Assembly (NCBI RefSeq): GCF_003086295.3 | Contig: NC_092045.1 | Span: 23,502,890-23,566,889 of the forward strand | Direction of reading: 5' to 3' | Length of the DNA: 64,000 nucleotides | DNA from: Arachis hypogaea | Taxonomy: Eukaryota; Streptophyta; Magnoliopsida; Fabales; Fabaceae | Shown: positions 54,247 to 64,000 of the stretch, piece by piece | How positions within the stretch are numbered: the stretch's first letter is position 1 | How the letters are laid out: each line of letters begins with the position of its first letter | The notes under the pieces: model-generated | Database searches by the model: none | Told to the model about the DNA's origin: nothing | The model's input: only the letters and a program-made list of their open reading frames with translations | Position numbers and translations under genes: made by a program

Positions 54247-54799
54247 TGATGGGTAACTGGAGATTAATGGGCTGGACTTGTTAGGATGGCCCAAATGTCT
54301 AGAGGAGGTAGTCTTCGACTTTGTGTGCGTCTGGGAGCCGTCGTTCGACTTGTGTGTATGAAGGAATGGGGGGTGGTACCTGCAAAGACACTCCAATGCC
54401 TAAGTTAGCAAAGGGTTTTATAGGCTTATAAAGTATTGGGACTTCGAGATACCTGAGGGGTGTCAGTGTATTTATAGTGGTGAACTAATAACCACCGTTG
54501 GAGTAGTTCTACCTTTTAAAGAGGATAATCGTCCCTTTATCTTAGGGAAGTTGAGATATGGCTCCTGAAAGTGGGTTGAGAGATTTTAGCGACAATTACT
54601 TATTTGAATAAGTGTTATTTGCCAGTCATCTTTTGAACCTGACTTCTTGGGAGTGGAGTGTGCGTAGAATCCGACTTCTTCGAAGGAGGTCGGTTGTCAG
54701 CAAAGGCCAATATGTAGATTGGGCCTTTTTAGCTTACTTAGACCTGGGCCCTAGTATTGGGGCAGGGTATGAACAGTTTGGATATCATTTGGTGTAACA
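54247..54799 (-). repeat. E7 5' LTR (553 bp)
   Basis: Minus strand TGTTACACC at 54799 to CCCATCA at 54247: TG..CA ends, right distance from the primer-binding site. There is no second copy here, so the right boundary rests on the TG and on the change in composition. Confidence 0.7.
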
Positions 54800-55369
54800 A
54801 ATAAAGAAGAATTGATATTATTTGATATTTAATTTTATGATTAAGATTGGTTAAAATTTGAGTATTCCAAAATATAAATAAAGTCTAATGAATTTAATGA
54901 AAAAAAAAAGTTCGTTTAAGCGTTACAATAAGAGTTTAATATATATAAAATTGTTAGTGAAGTACTAACACATAGGTAGTAACAAATAGAATGGAATTTT
55001 TAGAGTTTAATATATACAGAAATGACATAAGTTTGATATAGATATGAATGAAAAATTGAAAAGAAATTACTGAAAAAAGAAACATAACTATTAATTATTT
55101 GTGAGAGTAAACTATTTTATATGGCAAAATGCGTCATTTAGCATTAAAGTTGTGGATTTTGCGGTTGAATCTGTGACATTGAGAAAATTATAAGAAAGTT
55201 AAACACTATGATACAAATTTTCCATGAAGAAATGATATATATGAAATGTAATATGATGATTGATAATAAAGTTGGAGCAATAACAATAAAAAAAAAATAT
55301 AAGTTTATTGAATAACCTAACTAACGTTTCAATATATGAGATAATAATAAAGAAATATCTCATGTTGAA
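54800..55369. other. AT-rich stretch, nothing recognised
   Basis: No long frame, repeat or motif. It adjoins the 3' end of the helicase remnant. Confidence 0.5.
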
Positions 55370-56735
55370 AGTTTTATCACAGATTTTTGAAGACTTCTGG
55401 ATAAACAACATTCTCTATTTCAGTAGTATTTTCATCATTTGTAACTCTTGATATGACAACATAAAGTTGGTTATGCGTGAAGACAAGTTTTTTCAGTAGC
55501 AATTCTATGTGGTCCCGTGATTGTCTTTGACTTTATTTATGGTCATTGCGTAAGATAGCATAAGAGAAAATAGTCTCCTTTGGAATTTAAATAGTAGCCT
55601 AACATCTCAGAAGATGAGTGTCATTCTAGGAATAAAAATTTTATCGAAGTACTTGTTTGAATTTAACAGTTTTGCTTTTATAACTTTATCTCTAAGTCTT
55701 GTCATTATCAATCTGGTACCATTGAAAATACCTGATGAGTGATCAATATTTCTAATGAGCATAACAGGGCACCCAACTTTTAGTTTCAATTCATGATTTG
55801 GCACCCCAGAGTATTTGATTGTAACTAAGAACCCTGATGTGTGTATTCCTTTAATTTCATTGCTACCTTTGTTAGGCAAACATTTATTGGAGCTTACATA
55901 AGTCTTGCATTCATTGTTGTTCATTGTCGTCATGTAGTCATTCACTTTATCTATTGCATTAATTGTAGGAGCTAAAATAGCTCGACCCTTCAAGTGGTAT
56001 TCATTAGCCAGGTTAGCAATATAATATGAATAGCTTGCTTTAACAATTGCTTGAATCAGATCATTATAATCAGTGATAAGGAATTCAAAGGGTATTTGAA
56101 TCAAATTGGTACCATTAGATGTCCCTTCAGATATTCCATTACCCACTTGAAGGATCCATTCAGCAAATTGCCTTAAATCTTCTATGCCACTATGTGGTGA
56201 CATAGATTGTAGCCATATATTTTTTGTAAGGTTTAAAATCTCAAAATGCTGTCATAGATATGATGAATTTAAGGAAACATTAATGATGTCTTGTTTAGTT
56301 TTTTTCGATACTACTGGTAAGATTTACCTAAAATCTCTACCAAAAATAATAGTTTTACCTCCAAAGGAAAATTGTGGGCTTTGCTAATCTTCAAACCTTA
56401 ACAAATCTCTCGTTGTCTTATCCAATACTTCAAAGCAAAATTTACTCATCATAGGAGCTTCGTCTCAAATAATTAGCTTTGCTCTTACAATTAACTCTGC
56501 TAACAGACTTCCTTACTTGATATTTCAAGTAGAGAACTCATCTAGAATTAATGGTATGGCAAACTTAAAATGTGCAGTTCGACCTATAGGTAACCACAAA
56601 GAGGCTATGCCATTAGACTCAAAAGTTAACACAATTTGATCCTTTGATCTGAGTGCTACCGATATAGTTTTCTAAAGAAAAGTCTTTCTTGTACCTCCAT
56701 GGCCATACAAAAAGAATACACTTCATAATTACTTA
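55370..56735 (-). pseudogene. PIF1/Helitron-type DNA helicase remnant
   Basis: Reading the minus strand with several stops, the helicase order is visible: Walker A-like GHGGTRKTFL (56712-56683; Arg where Gly is usual), DEAPMMS (Walker B, ~56460), FGGKTIIFGRDFR..LPVV (~56360-56310), then the open piece 56203-55607 with LKGRAILAPT, GVPNHELKLKVGCPVMLIRNID, GIFNGTRLIMTRL and FIPRMTL, and beyond it AMTIN and a C-terminal tail to ~55370. In plants such genes belong to the PIF1 helicase family or to the RepHel protein of Helitrons. No Rep domain is seen here. Missing: intact Walker A, Gln motif and about ten codons lost to stops. Confidence 0.8.
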
Positions 56736-59374
56736 ATTATTTCTCACTTAAGTTATGATATTTAGAAATAGAATTCTAATACTTGGGAGAGGAACTGTAG
56801 TGTTTTGTTGTTTGCTTAGAGTAGAATTGATAAGAGTATTAGTCTCATAATCATATGGGTTGTGTGTATTGACATCAACTCCATGAGTTACTGACTTTAT
56901 GAAGAAAAATTCAAAACTTTATTTAGTAGGTGTAATTTAATGTTATTGCTTGTTTAAATTTGTTCGGATTAGTTTCTATCAACAAAATATGGAGATGTTT
57001 TTCAAATTCATACTTAGACTATTAGAAAAATAGAAATTATGTGTTACCTTTGTTAATGTGAAATAAGATGGAGCTATGGGCAGGAGTTGATGTTAAGTAG
57101 ACTATAACAGCTGATGATGTAATTAGAAGCTAGCTTCTCGAACTTAGACCTCCAAAAGAGATTTCAACAATGTTAGGAATTTCACTTTCATTTGAAGTAA
57201 GCATTTAAAAGCTTATTCGTGCTAAAAAGAAATATAGACCATTTATTATTTTCTCCTATATTATCATTATGCTAACATATTTACATGAGAATGGATAAGG
57301 ATTCTTCAAAATTTGTTAATAAGAATGAAAGTAGATTAGTACCTTTGGGTGGCAGCAGAGATGTATCGATTGCAAGATGGGATGAATTTAATTGGGTGAT
57401 GTCATTTGAAGATGCAATCAAAATATGACGTTCTAGAGTTATTCTTGTTGGAGGCTTTTGAGCATGGCTGTCGGACTTAGTTAGAGCTAAAATAAGGTGC
57501 ATGTTTTTTTGTTTCTCTGACAATAATGCATGTACTAAATCAAAATTTGAATACTATCTTTCTAAAAAAAATAAGTTGCATGAATTCGTAACAATTGAAA
57601 TCTTCGACTATGTTCTTGTTGATGACCGAATTAGATGCTGAGTGTTTGTCCCCTACAATGGCTGATTCATTAGTTAATGCTTCATTAATAGCACTAATAA
57701 TCTCTAGATTTTCGAATTGCCTTTTGAAGTTACACTTCAAGGCGGGATTGTTAGATTCATTCACAGAAGTTGGCCCTTTAATTTGATTGTTGGAGTTTGA
57801 AACAATATTTTTCAGAATCACTAATTAGCAGTAATAACAATAATAATAGGTTTACACGATAGGAAATAATTTCAAATAGATAAGCTATTCATTTTATTGT
57901 GTATCAAAGTTCCTTTTAAATAAAACTATAAATCATTTATTTAAAATACCTTCCACCGTGCGTATTGATAACTCTTCCAAAGGTGTTTTGTTTTGAGATT
58001 GCTAAGGTGAAAAATAATTAGCTTGATCATTTGTGGATATATTTTCCTGTTGTGAGATGAGATGTCCTGCTACTCTGCAAAACATGATAGAAGAGAAGAA
58101 AATGTGTGCAAATATTGAAAGACAGTATACAGATAACATGGAGAAAACTGCCCATCCAATGTAAGCATATATGTTAGAAGCACCTTTGTGACTAGAATGA
58201 ATTAGCTTCTTTTTTTTCCAGTTAGCTTCACCAATTTGTTGTTTCTTGCTTGTTTTGCATTCTCAAGATCATGGTCTGAGTGATTCATCCTAGACTTGTA
58301 ATCCTGAAGCTTTGATTTTCATAGTTCCAATGGATTCCGAAAATCTTCTACTGCTTCATACTTATTCAGGTTGATTTAAATTTTTTTATTTTTCTTATAT
58401 GAATTGCATTGCAACTGGAAGCACAAGAATTTGTTCTAGCTAAAACTGTTGAGTCAGACCATAGATAGGATGCCTTGATAAGCATGCAACTTAGTTGGTT
58501 TTAATGGAAGTTTTTAAGAAATTCATGAATTGATTATGATATTTATACTTAGTGAGAGGCAACCCGCAGTTTCTATTGCTAAAAAAGTGGCGGGAGTACT
58601 ATTGAGTTGTTTTTTAAGAAAAATATTTGTCCATTCTTTTAAGGCAACCTTGGATTTATCAACTTTAGTGAAAACTTACTATTAGATTGCCTTTAAGTTT
58701 ATAAATATGATTAGCTTCTTGTTGGATTCTTACACTTCAACACTTTTGATTTGCTAAATATACACATAGTTAGTGCTAATTTTTCATTGAATTTATTTTT
58801 ACACATCTCACTTATCTCAAACTTGGGTAGCATACTTAATCTTTGGATAGTCACTAATTTTTAAAGTTCACACTTTGATTTGGATTATAATCGCCTTATG
58901 TTGAATGCTTAACACTTTCATAATTGAACTCACATTGAAAAAATACGATAAGCTAATCATATAAATTAAATGTGGCATAAAAATCTTTGTAATAGAAGTT
59001 GAACGGTAGCAAACTATTCATTGCATGGAAATTATAACTATCTCCATTTTAGATAATTTAACATTTAGCATAAACAAACTTTTATATTTTACATCCTCCA
59101 TATTCTTTGATGCTCACTTTAGAATTGATTGGACACATGATGAGTTTGGATTTAACATTGCACTCTAATTTTTGGATTAAACTGGAAACAACCCTGGAAA
59201 GTGAAGAATGATTCGCTTCACTTCGATATCAGTTGGCCAACTCCCATAATATATATGTTGTCGTTCATATGGATGCCATGAGCATCTTGAAAGAATAATA
59301 TCTTTTGCAGGAACTCCTATTTGTCTTCTTTCTTGTGTTAAACTTATGATCTCCTTATGAATAAATAGTTGGGG
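56736..59374. other. AT-rich region with short frames of unknown nature
   Basis: Minus-strand frames 57821-57540 and 57523-57281 are polar (ESNNPALKCNFKRQFENLE; RITLERHILIASSNDITQ) and lie upstream of the helicase remnant on the same strand. They could be part of the same element (a replication-protein-A-like tail is possible, unproven). A further open minus-strand stretch at ~59363-59190 (QERRQIGVPAKDIILSRCSW) is unrecognised. No Helitron terminus was found by eye. Confidence 0.35.
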
Positions 59375-60629
59375 TGTAACGACCCAATTTCTGGTACGTC
59401 ATGATCATACTAGAAACTGAGTGCTACCAACTTGTCTACCTAATTATTATCTATTATTTATTATATGAGCCTGATTCATTGTTAAAAGCGTAGTTATTTT
59501 ACGAGGTACTTTTTTTTTTAAATGTTTGGCTTAACAAACAGTATCAATCATAATCAATTCACAACTGATAATATATAAAATAGTTATAAACAACCACACA
59601 TAAATACATCACAAGCAGTTGACAATATTCGGTGATCCAGCCTTTATTAGAGTATAGACTTTTAGTTAGAACACCCCTAGACATAGCTAGATAATAACTA
59701 TATACATATATATACATACAACATCCCAGGTCCTGACCTGTTCAAGAAGTCCTTAAGCTGGCGCCCAGGCTAGCCTAGACTATATACTCACCTAGTCCCT
59801 CTAAACTACTAAAGCGAGGGAAAGTACGTTCTAGGTCTTCAAAACTCAAGTCAGGTGGAACATCATCAAAAGGTGGAAGGTCGTCTACTACTCCTTTGCA
59901 CTATCATATGTCATCAAAGAGCGTCTCTCAAGTACTTCATCGAGTGGCCACATAACAGCAACATCGTACGGAGGACTTAGGCTAAAGTTTGTAGATAAGC
60001 AGGGTGTAGACGTTAGCTGGCTTCACAGTATATACATACAAACAGAGAACGAGATTCACCCTAGACTCAGAAGACTACCTAGAGCGGAATCTTTTTTGGG
60101 AATAATCATCAGCGAACTACGGAAGGGTACTCATGCTTCCATCTAAAAGGGGAAGGAAGAGAGAATCGGTAAGAACTGGGGAGTTCTTAGTAGGGTCGGG
60201 GTTATTAGTTAAGTTCATTAATTCTATGTTGTTTGGTAGACGAATAACAGAATATAGAGAAGCAGTAAACAGAAGATAAATAAATAGAGAAGATAGAGAA
60301 AACAGATAGCAAAACACAAACAGAAGAATACAAGAAAATAACACAAACACAGACATAGAGAATAGAATACAAACAAAGAAAGCATACATTCATGCAACAA
60401 TTATAATAGAGAAAATGCACAACCAAGTATGATGCATGTCTGTCCTATGCAGGCCATGAGCTCACGTGTCGGTTTACACCCTACAGCCCGACATTACCTA
60501 GGAACAAGTCCTAGATATGGTTTCCCTTTGTGTCCTTAGTGCATACGTGTCGGTGGTAAGAATACCACTCCTTCGTGACTACCGGCAGTCGGTGCAAAGC
60601 TCGACCCCTTAATATATGCACAAGGGGAA

Positions 60630-60930
60630 ACAGTGATCTTCAGTTCGTGGGCATCCCCGAGATCAATTCACAAACAAAATAATGATCATCAGTTCGTGGG
60701 TTTCCCCGAGATCAACATATAACAACAAACACGATCCTCAATTCGTGGGCTATACCCAAGATCAATACTCAACAATACAGTAATCTTCAGTTCGTGGGTT
60801 ATACCCGAGATCAACATACAAATAAAACAATGATCTTCAATTCGTGGGTTATACCCGAGATCAACATACAACAGTTCGTAGGTTATTCCCGTAATCAATG
60901 ATTATCAGTTTGTGGGTTATTCCCGACGTT
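60630..60930. repeat. ~48-bp tandem repeats in the E8 LTR
   Basis: Six to seven imperfect copies based on GATCTTCAGTTCGTGGGTTA and TACCCGAGATC, joined by A-rich spacers (AACATACAAATAAAAC). Each copy has complementary GATCT/AGATC ends and an inner GGGT..ACCC, so each can form a hairpin. Confidence 0.88.
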
Positions 60931-60974
60931 ACCCAGCAACCTCTGTCTGGATAAGGCTTTCCTGTTGGCAATAT

Positions 60975-61110
60975 CCACTGTAAGCAACCTTTGTCTTGCA
61001 GGGCGGAACTTATTAGCCGATATACGCCCAACACACTCACTGTAAGCAACCTTTGTCTTACAGGAGCACACTGATTTCGATACCTCTGTAAGCAACCTCT
61101 GTCTTACAGC
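60975..61110. repeat. Three CTGTAAG..CTTACAG hairpin units in the E8 LTR
   Basis: Three units at ~60978, 61041 and 61086 with arms CTGTAAG and CTTACAG (CTTGCAG in the first) around CAACCT(T/C)TGT. A fourth relative, 'cagcaacctctgtctggat', is at 60948. Confidence 0.82.
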
Positions 61111-63442
61111 AAAGCATTATAGCAAGGTATCCTAGGAAAGCATTCTCAGTGGTCATACTACCATCCATCTGACTGCCACAATGCAGCAGATGAACACATA
61201 GATATCTCTGGGGTTGCCTTAACGCAACAAATGACCTTTCAACAGGCCCTTTACTTGTTCTCTATTCTCTTTATCATATTACTCTTTTCTCCTTATATCT
61301 TTTACTCTGTTTTCTGTGTTTCTTTTTTTAACAAATATATTTAAAGCTTATGTAAATTTTGGTATGAATAGTTAGTCTGTCCCAAGTATAGGTTCATTAA
61401 GTCTATACTGAAATATTTTAACTTTTCATATTATACCTAACCCTAGTCACAATTCAAGGACTAACTAGATTGCCCTAGTTCGTTCACTAATCTCTGTTTA
61501 TTTTTCTGTTGTTAAAACTTTACAGACTTTTCTTTGGTTCTTATCTTTTCTTTAACTTTTTATCTTTCCTTTATCTTTACCTCACTAACATATTATTACC
61601 ACTCCCTAAGTGTTTTATGAAGGTAATTATGAGATTCTGCGCTTAAAGTTGTCTTTCTAAAGCTTTTACAAAAAACTGCATTTTCCATATTATTTTATTA
61701 TTTTTATTAAAATATTATTTTTAATTAAATACTATTATTAAATATTTTATTATTATTTATTATTTTATCATTAATTTTCAAAAAATTAACTTACCTTTTA
61801 CTTTAAACCTTTAAAATTCACTTTTTACTACCCGTAACTTTTAATATTTCTAATTTAACCACCCTAACTTTCAGAAATTACAAAATAACCCCCAAACACC
61901 AAATTAATTACTTCCTTGCCCTTTTATAAATCAAAAAGGTGTTCTTCATTGTTTTTCACCACACTCAAAGTGTTCTTCATGTTCTTCATAAATTCTTCAT
62001 ATTCTTTCTCTGTTTTTACTCGTTTTTCAATCTTTTTAGCAACTAATTTTTACCAAAATTCATAATACATTCTCAGCCACTAAAACCCCATCTTTTCCAC
62101 ATGATTTTAACACAAATTGAACCACAATTTAAGCTCTAGGGTTTGTTTTTCCATCAGCCCTCAAGAACAACATTCATAGCTTGAATATCATCAAATTTCA
62201 TCAAAAATTCAACAAACTTTCACCAAGAATAACTCATATAAGCAATCAATTTCAAGCATAACCAAACCATATCATAATCACACATCTCAAACACAATCAA
62301 TCAAGATTAAATTCATCACACCCTACCTTGATTTGCTGCTCCAAATCCGGTTATGTCCTTAGGTGGTCCTTAAGCACTTTTTCCTCCTAAATCACATCAA
62401 GAACAATTTTAAATCCACAAACCCTCAACTAACCAAATCTCTCTCAGCATGTTAGGAAGGGATATCTCACCTTAGAATTTCTGGAAATTAATGTTTCTTG
62501 GCCCTCAAATCAAGTTAAGCATGATTCCTAAGGAAAAACATCAAGAAAACACATGTTTTGCATGGTTCTCCTAGAAAACCGAATTGAAAGGGGAAAGGAA
62601 CAGCCATCTCACCTTATTTCCATCCTTGATAAGTTACAAGGTTATGTAGAGGAAGAAGAGAGGATCATTTTGGTGAAATTGAAATTTTGATTTGAGTTTT
62701 TGTTTAGAAGAAATCAAGCTTTAAAGATTAAGTGTTCATGAAAGTTTCTCTCTTTTCTCTCTTGTTATTTTCGGCCAAAATGAAGAAATGAGACAGCCTT
62801 AGAGTTTCTTGGGGGTGTAAGGTGAGTTGTAGTTGGCTTGGAGGTGGATTAAAATAATATTAAAATATCTCAGGTGTATAACTACTAAAACTAGATGTAT
62901 CGGAACACTTATAAAAACATCTCTAAAAATTCTTTTCTAAGCTACTAGCATAAAAGACACTAGTAACATATTTAATATGAGAATAGATCATGTATGATGA
63001 GGCCTTAGCATTGCTAAAGTCATCAGAGAGTGCTGGTGCTAAGCTGTACCAGTAAACTGTGAACCCGGTTAAACCGATTTTCTATTTTTAACTAAAACTG
63101 ACCAGGTAACCTTATAATACCATTCAAGCATCTTCTAATACTAATGTAATGAAAATATTATACTATTATCTCTCTTCTCTCATGAATCTAGTTTGGTTCA
63201 TCAAACTGAGCCTATTTACGAAAACTAGAATCAAAACTCCTAACCGATACGATTCAAAAACTAGGTTCTTCATCACTGCGTTATCGAGCTTGCCTCAAAA
63301 AGGTTCTAGCTTAAATATGACATAATAACAATGAGGATTGAGACACTTTATGATATATAAGAGGTGTTCCCTTTACTGATCTTCCGGAGAAATTCGTGCC
63401 TTCAGAAAAGATTTCACGTACACGAAAATCGGGGTTGTTACA

Positions 63443-63892
63443 TTCTACCCTCCTAAAAGAAAATTTTGCCCTCAAAATTTCAGCCACGTGCAAGAATCCA
63501 TCTTCAAGCAGTCTATTTTCTTCAAGCAATCCTGACGAAGAGGTAGGTCCGTTCCTTACAGCATCCAAATCTAACATAGTCATTACCATGTATATCATAA
63601 CAGCTATTAGGATAGCTGGTCTCACATCGATTCGTCATTCGGATCTCGATTAAACCATGCCTATTCACAGTCATTGAGGTCTTATCCACACCAAACAATC
63701 AACATTAAGGTGATCAATCTTAATATCTCAAGTTAAGTACGAACATTCCCAAAATGAGCACTCAGAGACATTCATGCCAAATGTATCTTAAAGATACCCT
63801 AACAGCATGAGACACACAAGTAGAGTATGCAATGAAGCATAGTCACTCCACTCCCCAGGCTCTACCAGGAACGAATTGCTCTGATACCAAAT
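63443..63892 (-). other. E8 internal region (~450 bp) with polypurine tract and primer-binding site
   Basis: Between LTRs: ATT, then TGGTATCAGAGC (63889-63878), mixed sequence with a small frame (63625-63311, ending across the LTR; residues AEILRAKFSFRRVE resemble the post-integrase end of chromovirus internal regions, weakly), then the polypurine tract AGGAGGGTAGAA (63454-63443). No gag or pol. Confidence 0.75.
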
Positions 63893-64000
63893 TGTAACGA
63901 CCCAATTTCTGGTACGTCATGATCATACTAGAAACTGAGCGCTACCAACTTGTCTACCTAATTATTATCTATTATTTATTATATGAGCCTGATTCATTGT
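63893..64000 (-). repeat. E8 5' LTR, partial (window edge)
   Basis: 108 bp identical to 59375-59482 except at one or two positions (for example GAGTG/GAGCG at 59421/63939). It continues beyond the window. Confidence 0.9.

Larger units (their letters stand above)
51778..54799 (-). mobile_element. E7: Tat-like Ty3/gypsy fragment, truncated by the CACTA insertion
   Basis: Minus strand: 553-bp LTR (54799-54247), primer-binding site 54240-54221, gag, protease and the first part of reverse transcriptase. Motifs (YHKLYGHSTNDC knuckle, VDLGSSAG protease, MVLVKKKNGKWRMCVDYTDLNK in RT) are typical of the Tat/Retand branch, distinct from Athila. The remainder of pol and the 3' LTR are not found in the window. 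Confidence 0.88.
59375..63442 (-). repeat. E8 3' LTR (4068 bp)
   Basis: Minus strand: starts TGTAACAACCCCGATTTTCG at 63442 and ends GGGTCGTTACA at 59375. TGTAAC and GTTACA are inverted termini. It contains a 48-bp tandem array (60630-60930) and three hairpin units (60975-61110). No open frame of interest. The first five flanking bases at 59370-59374 are TGGGG; the other flank is outside. Confidence 0.85.
59375..64000 (-). mobile_element. E8: LTR element with very long LTRs and almost no internal region (LARD-like)
   Basis: Minus strand. The right LTR begins at 63893 (5' LTR, running out of the window). A primer-binding site TGGTATCAGAGC (63889-63878, initiator tRNA-Met type) follows, then ~450 bp, a polypurine tract and a complete 3' LTR (63442-59375, 4068 bp). 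The start of the 3' LTR at 59375 and of the 5' LTR at 63893 share >100 bp that differ at one or two positions. The long LTRs, Met primer and TGTAAC ends resemble Del/Tekay-type chromoviruses. The coding region is lost, as in large retrotransposon derivatives. Confidence 0.82.

Noticed and set aside
58553..58572. Possible extra copy of the inter-ORF hairpin (GTGAG AGGCAA CCCGC)
   Set aside because: The loop matches but one stem pair fails and no retroelement context surrounds it; chance or a badly decayed copy.
59190..59363. Open minus-strand stretch (QIGVPAKDIILSRCSW...) as a host exon
   Set aside because: No family recognised and no convincing splice sites; listed only as an unknown frame.
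60689..61095. Minus-strand frames in the E8 LTR
   Set aside because: They translate the 48-bp and CTGTAAG repeat units.

Overview
The window looks like gene-poor, heavily methylated plant chromatin built from nested transposable elements. I infer a legume, most likely peanut (Arachis): the LTRs starting TGATGAGCGGATAATT, the dispersed GGCGTTTAACGCC palindromes, and the ~11.3-kb element with ~1.5-kb LTRs resemble what I recall of the abundant peanut Athila-type retrotransposon FIDEL and its non-autonomous partner Feral. No database search was possible, so species and family names are recollection. No bacterial-type gene, rRNA, tRNA or CRISPR is visible.

Layout, left to right. (1) 1-264: end of an LTR running in from the left. 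(2) E5, an old damaged element (265-38831), whose ORF3 start is split by (3) E3, a non-autonomous element (2120-35819; target duplication GCCAC). E3 was itself hit three times: by E1 (6453-17757, minus strand, TSD ATATG), the only element with a complete pol; by E2 (18257-28030, plus, TSD ATGAT/ATAAT), which has gag, protease and ORF3 but no reverse transcriptase or integrase; and by E4 (32912-35784, plus), a truncated relative of E2 whose loss also removed part of the E3 LTR. (4) 38832-51777: remains of a CACTA DNA transposon (right terminus at 51777) carrying pieces that look like host exons, including a reticulon C-terminal exon, and split by E6 (39931-50111, minus, TSD GAAGC), a second copy of the E2 type. 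(5) E7 (51778-54799, minus), a Tat-like Ty3/gypsy fragment whose reverse transcriptase is cut by the CACTA end. (6) 54800-59374: AT-rich sequence with a decayed PIF1/Helitron-type helicase. (7) E8 (59375 to the right edge, minus), a derivative with a 4.07-kb LTR and only ~450 bp between LTRs.

How the parts relate. E1, E2, E4 and E6 share LTR ends, a tRNA-Asp-type primer-binding site, leader and tail sequence, and a third open reading frame (ORF3) downstream of protease/pol. E1 could supply reverse transcriptase and integrase in trans, while E2 and E6 keep Gag, protease and ORF3. E3 and E5 belong to a second set with different LTRs, a distantly similar ORF3 and an unrecognised acidic first ORF.

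The most interesting signals are: (a) a small hairpin between the first coding block and ORF3 in four elements, whose stem changes by compensating substitutions; (b) family-specific palindromic modules (TGGCGTT..AACGCCA in one set, ACGCGT-rich in the other) reiterated in LTRs, leaders and linkers and, in E1, inside pol coding sequence; (c) an ORF3 kept in elements that lost pol; (d) a duplicated polypurine-tract box in E3; (e) an in-frame amber between gag and pol in E1; and (f) CACTA capture of host exons.
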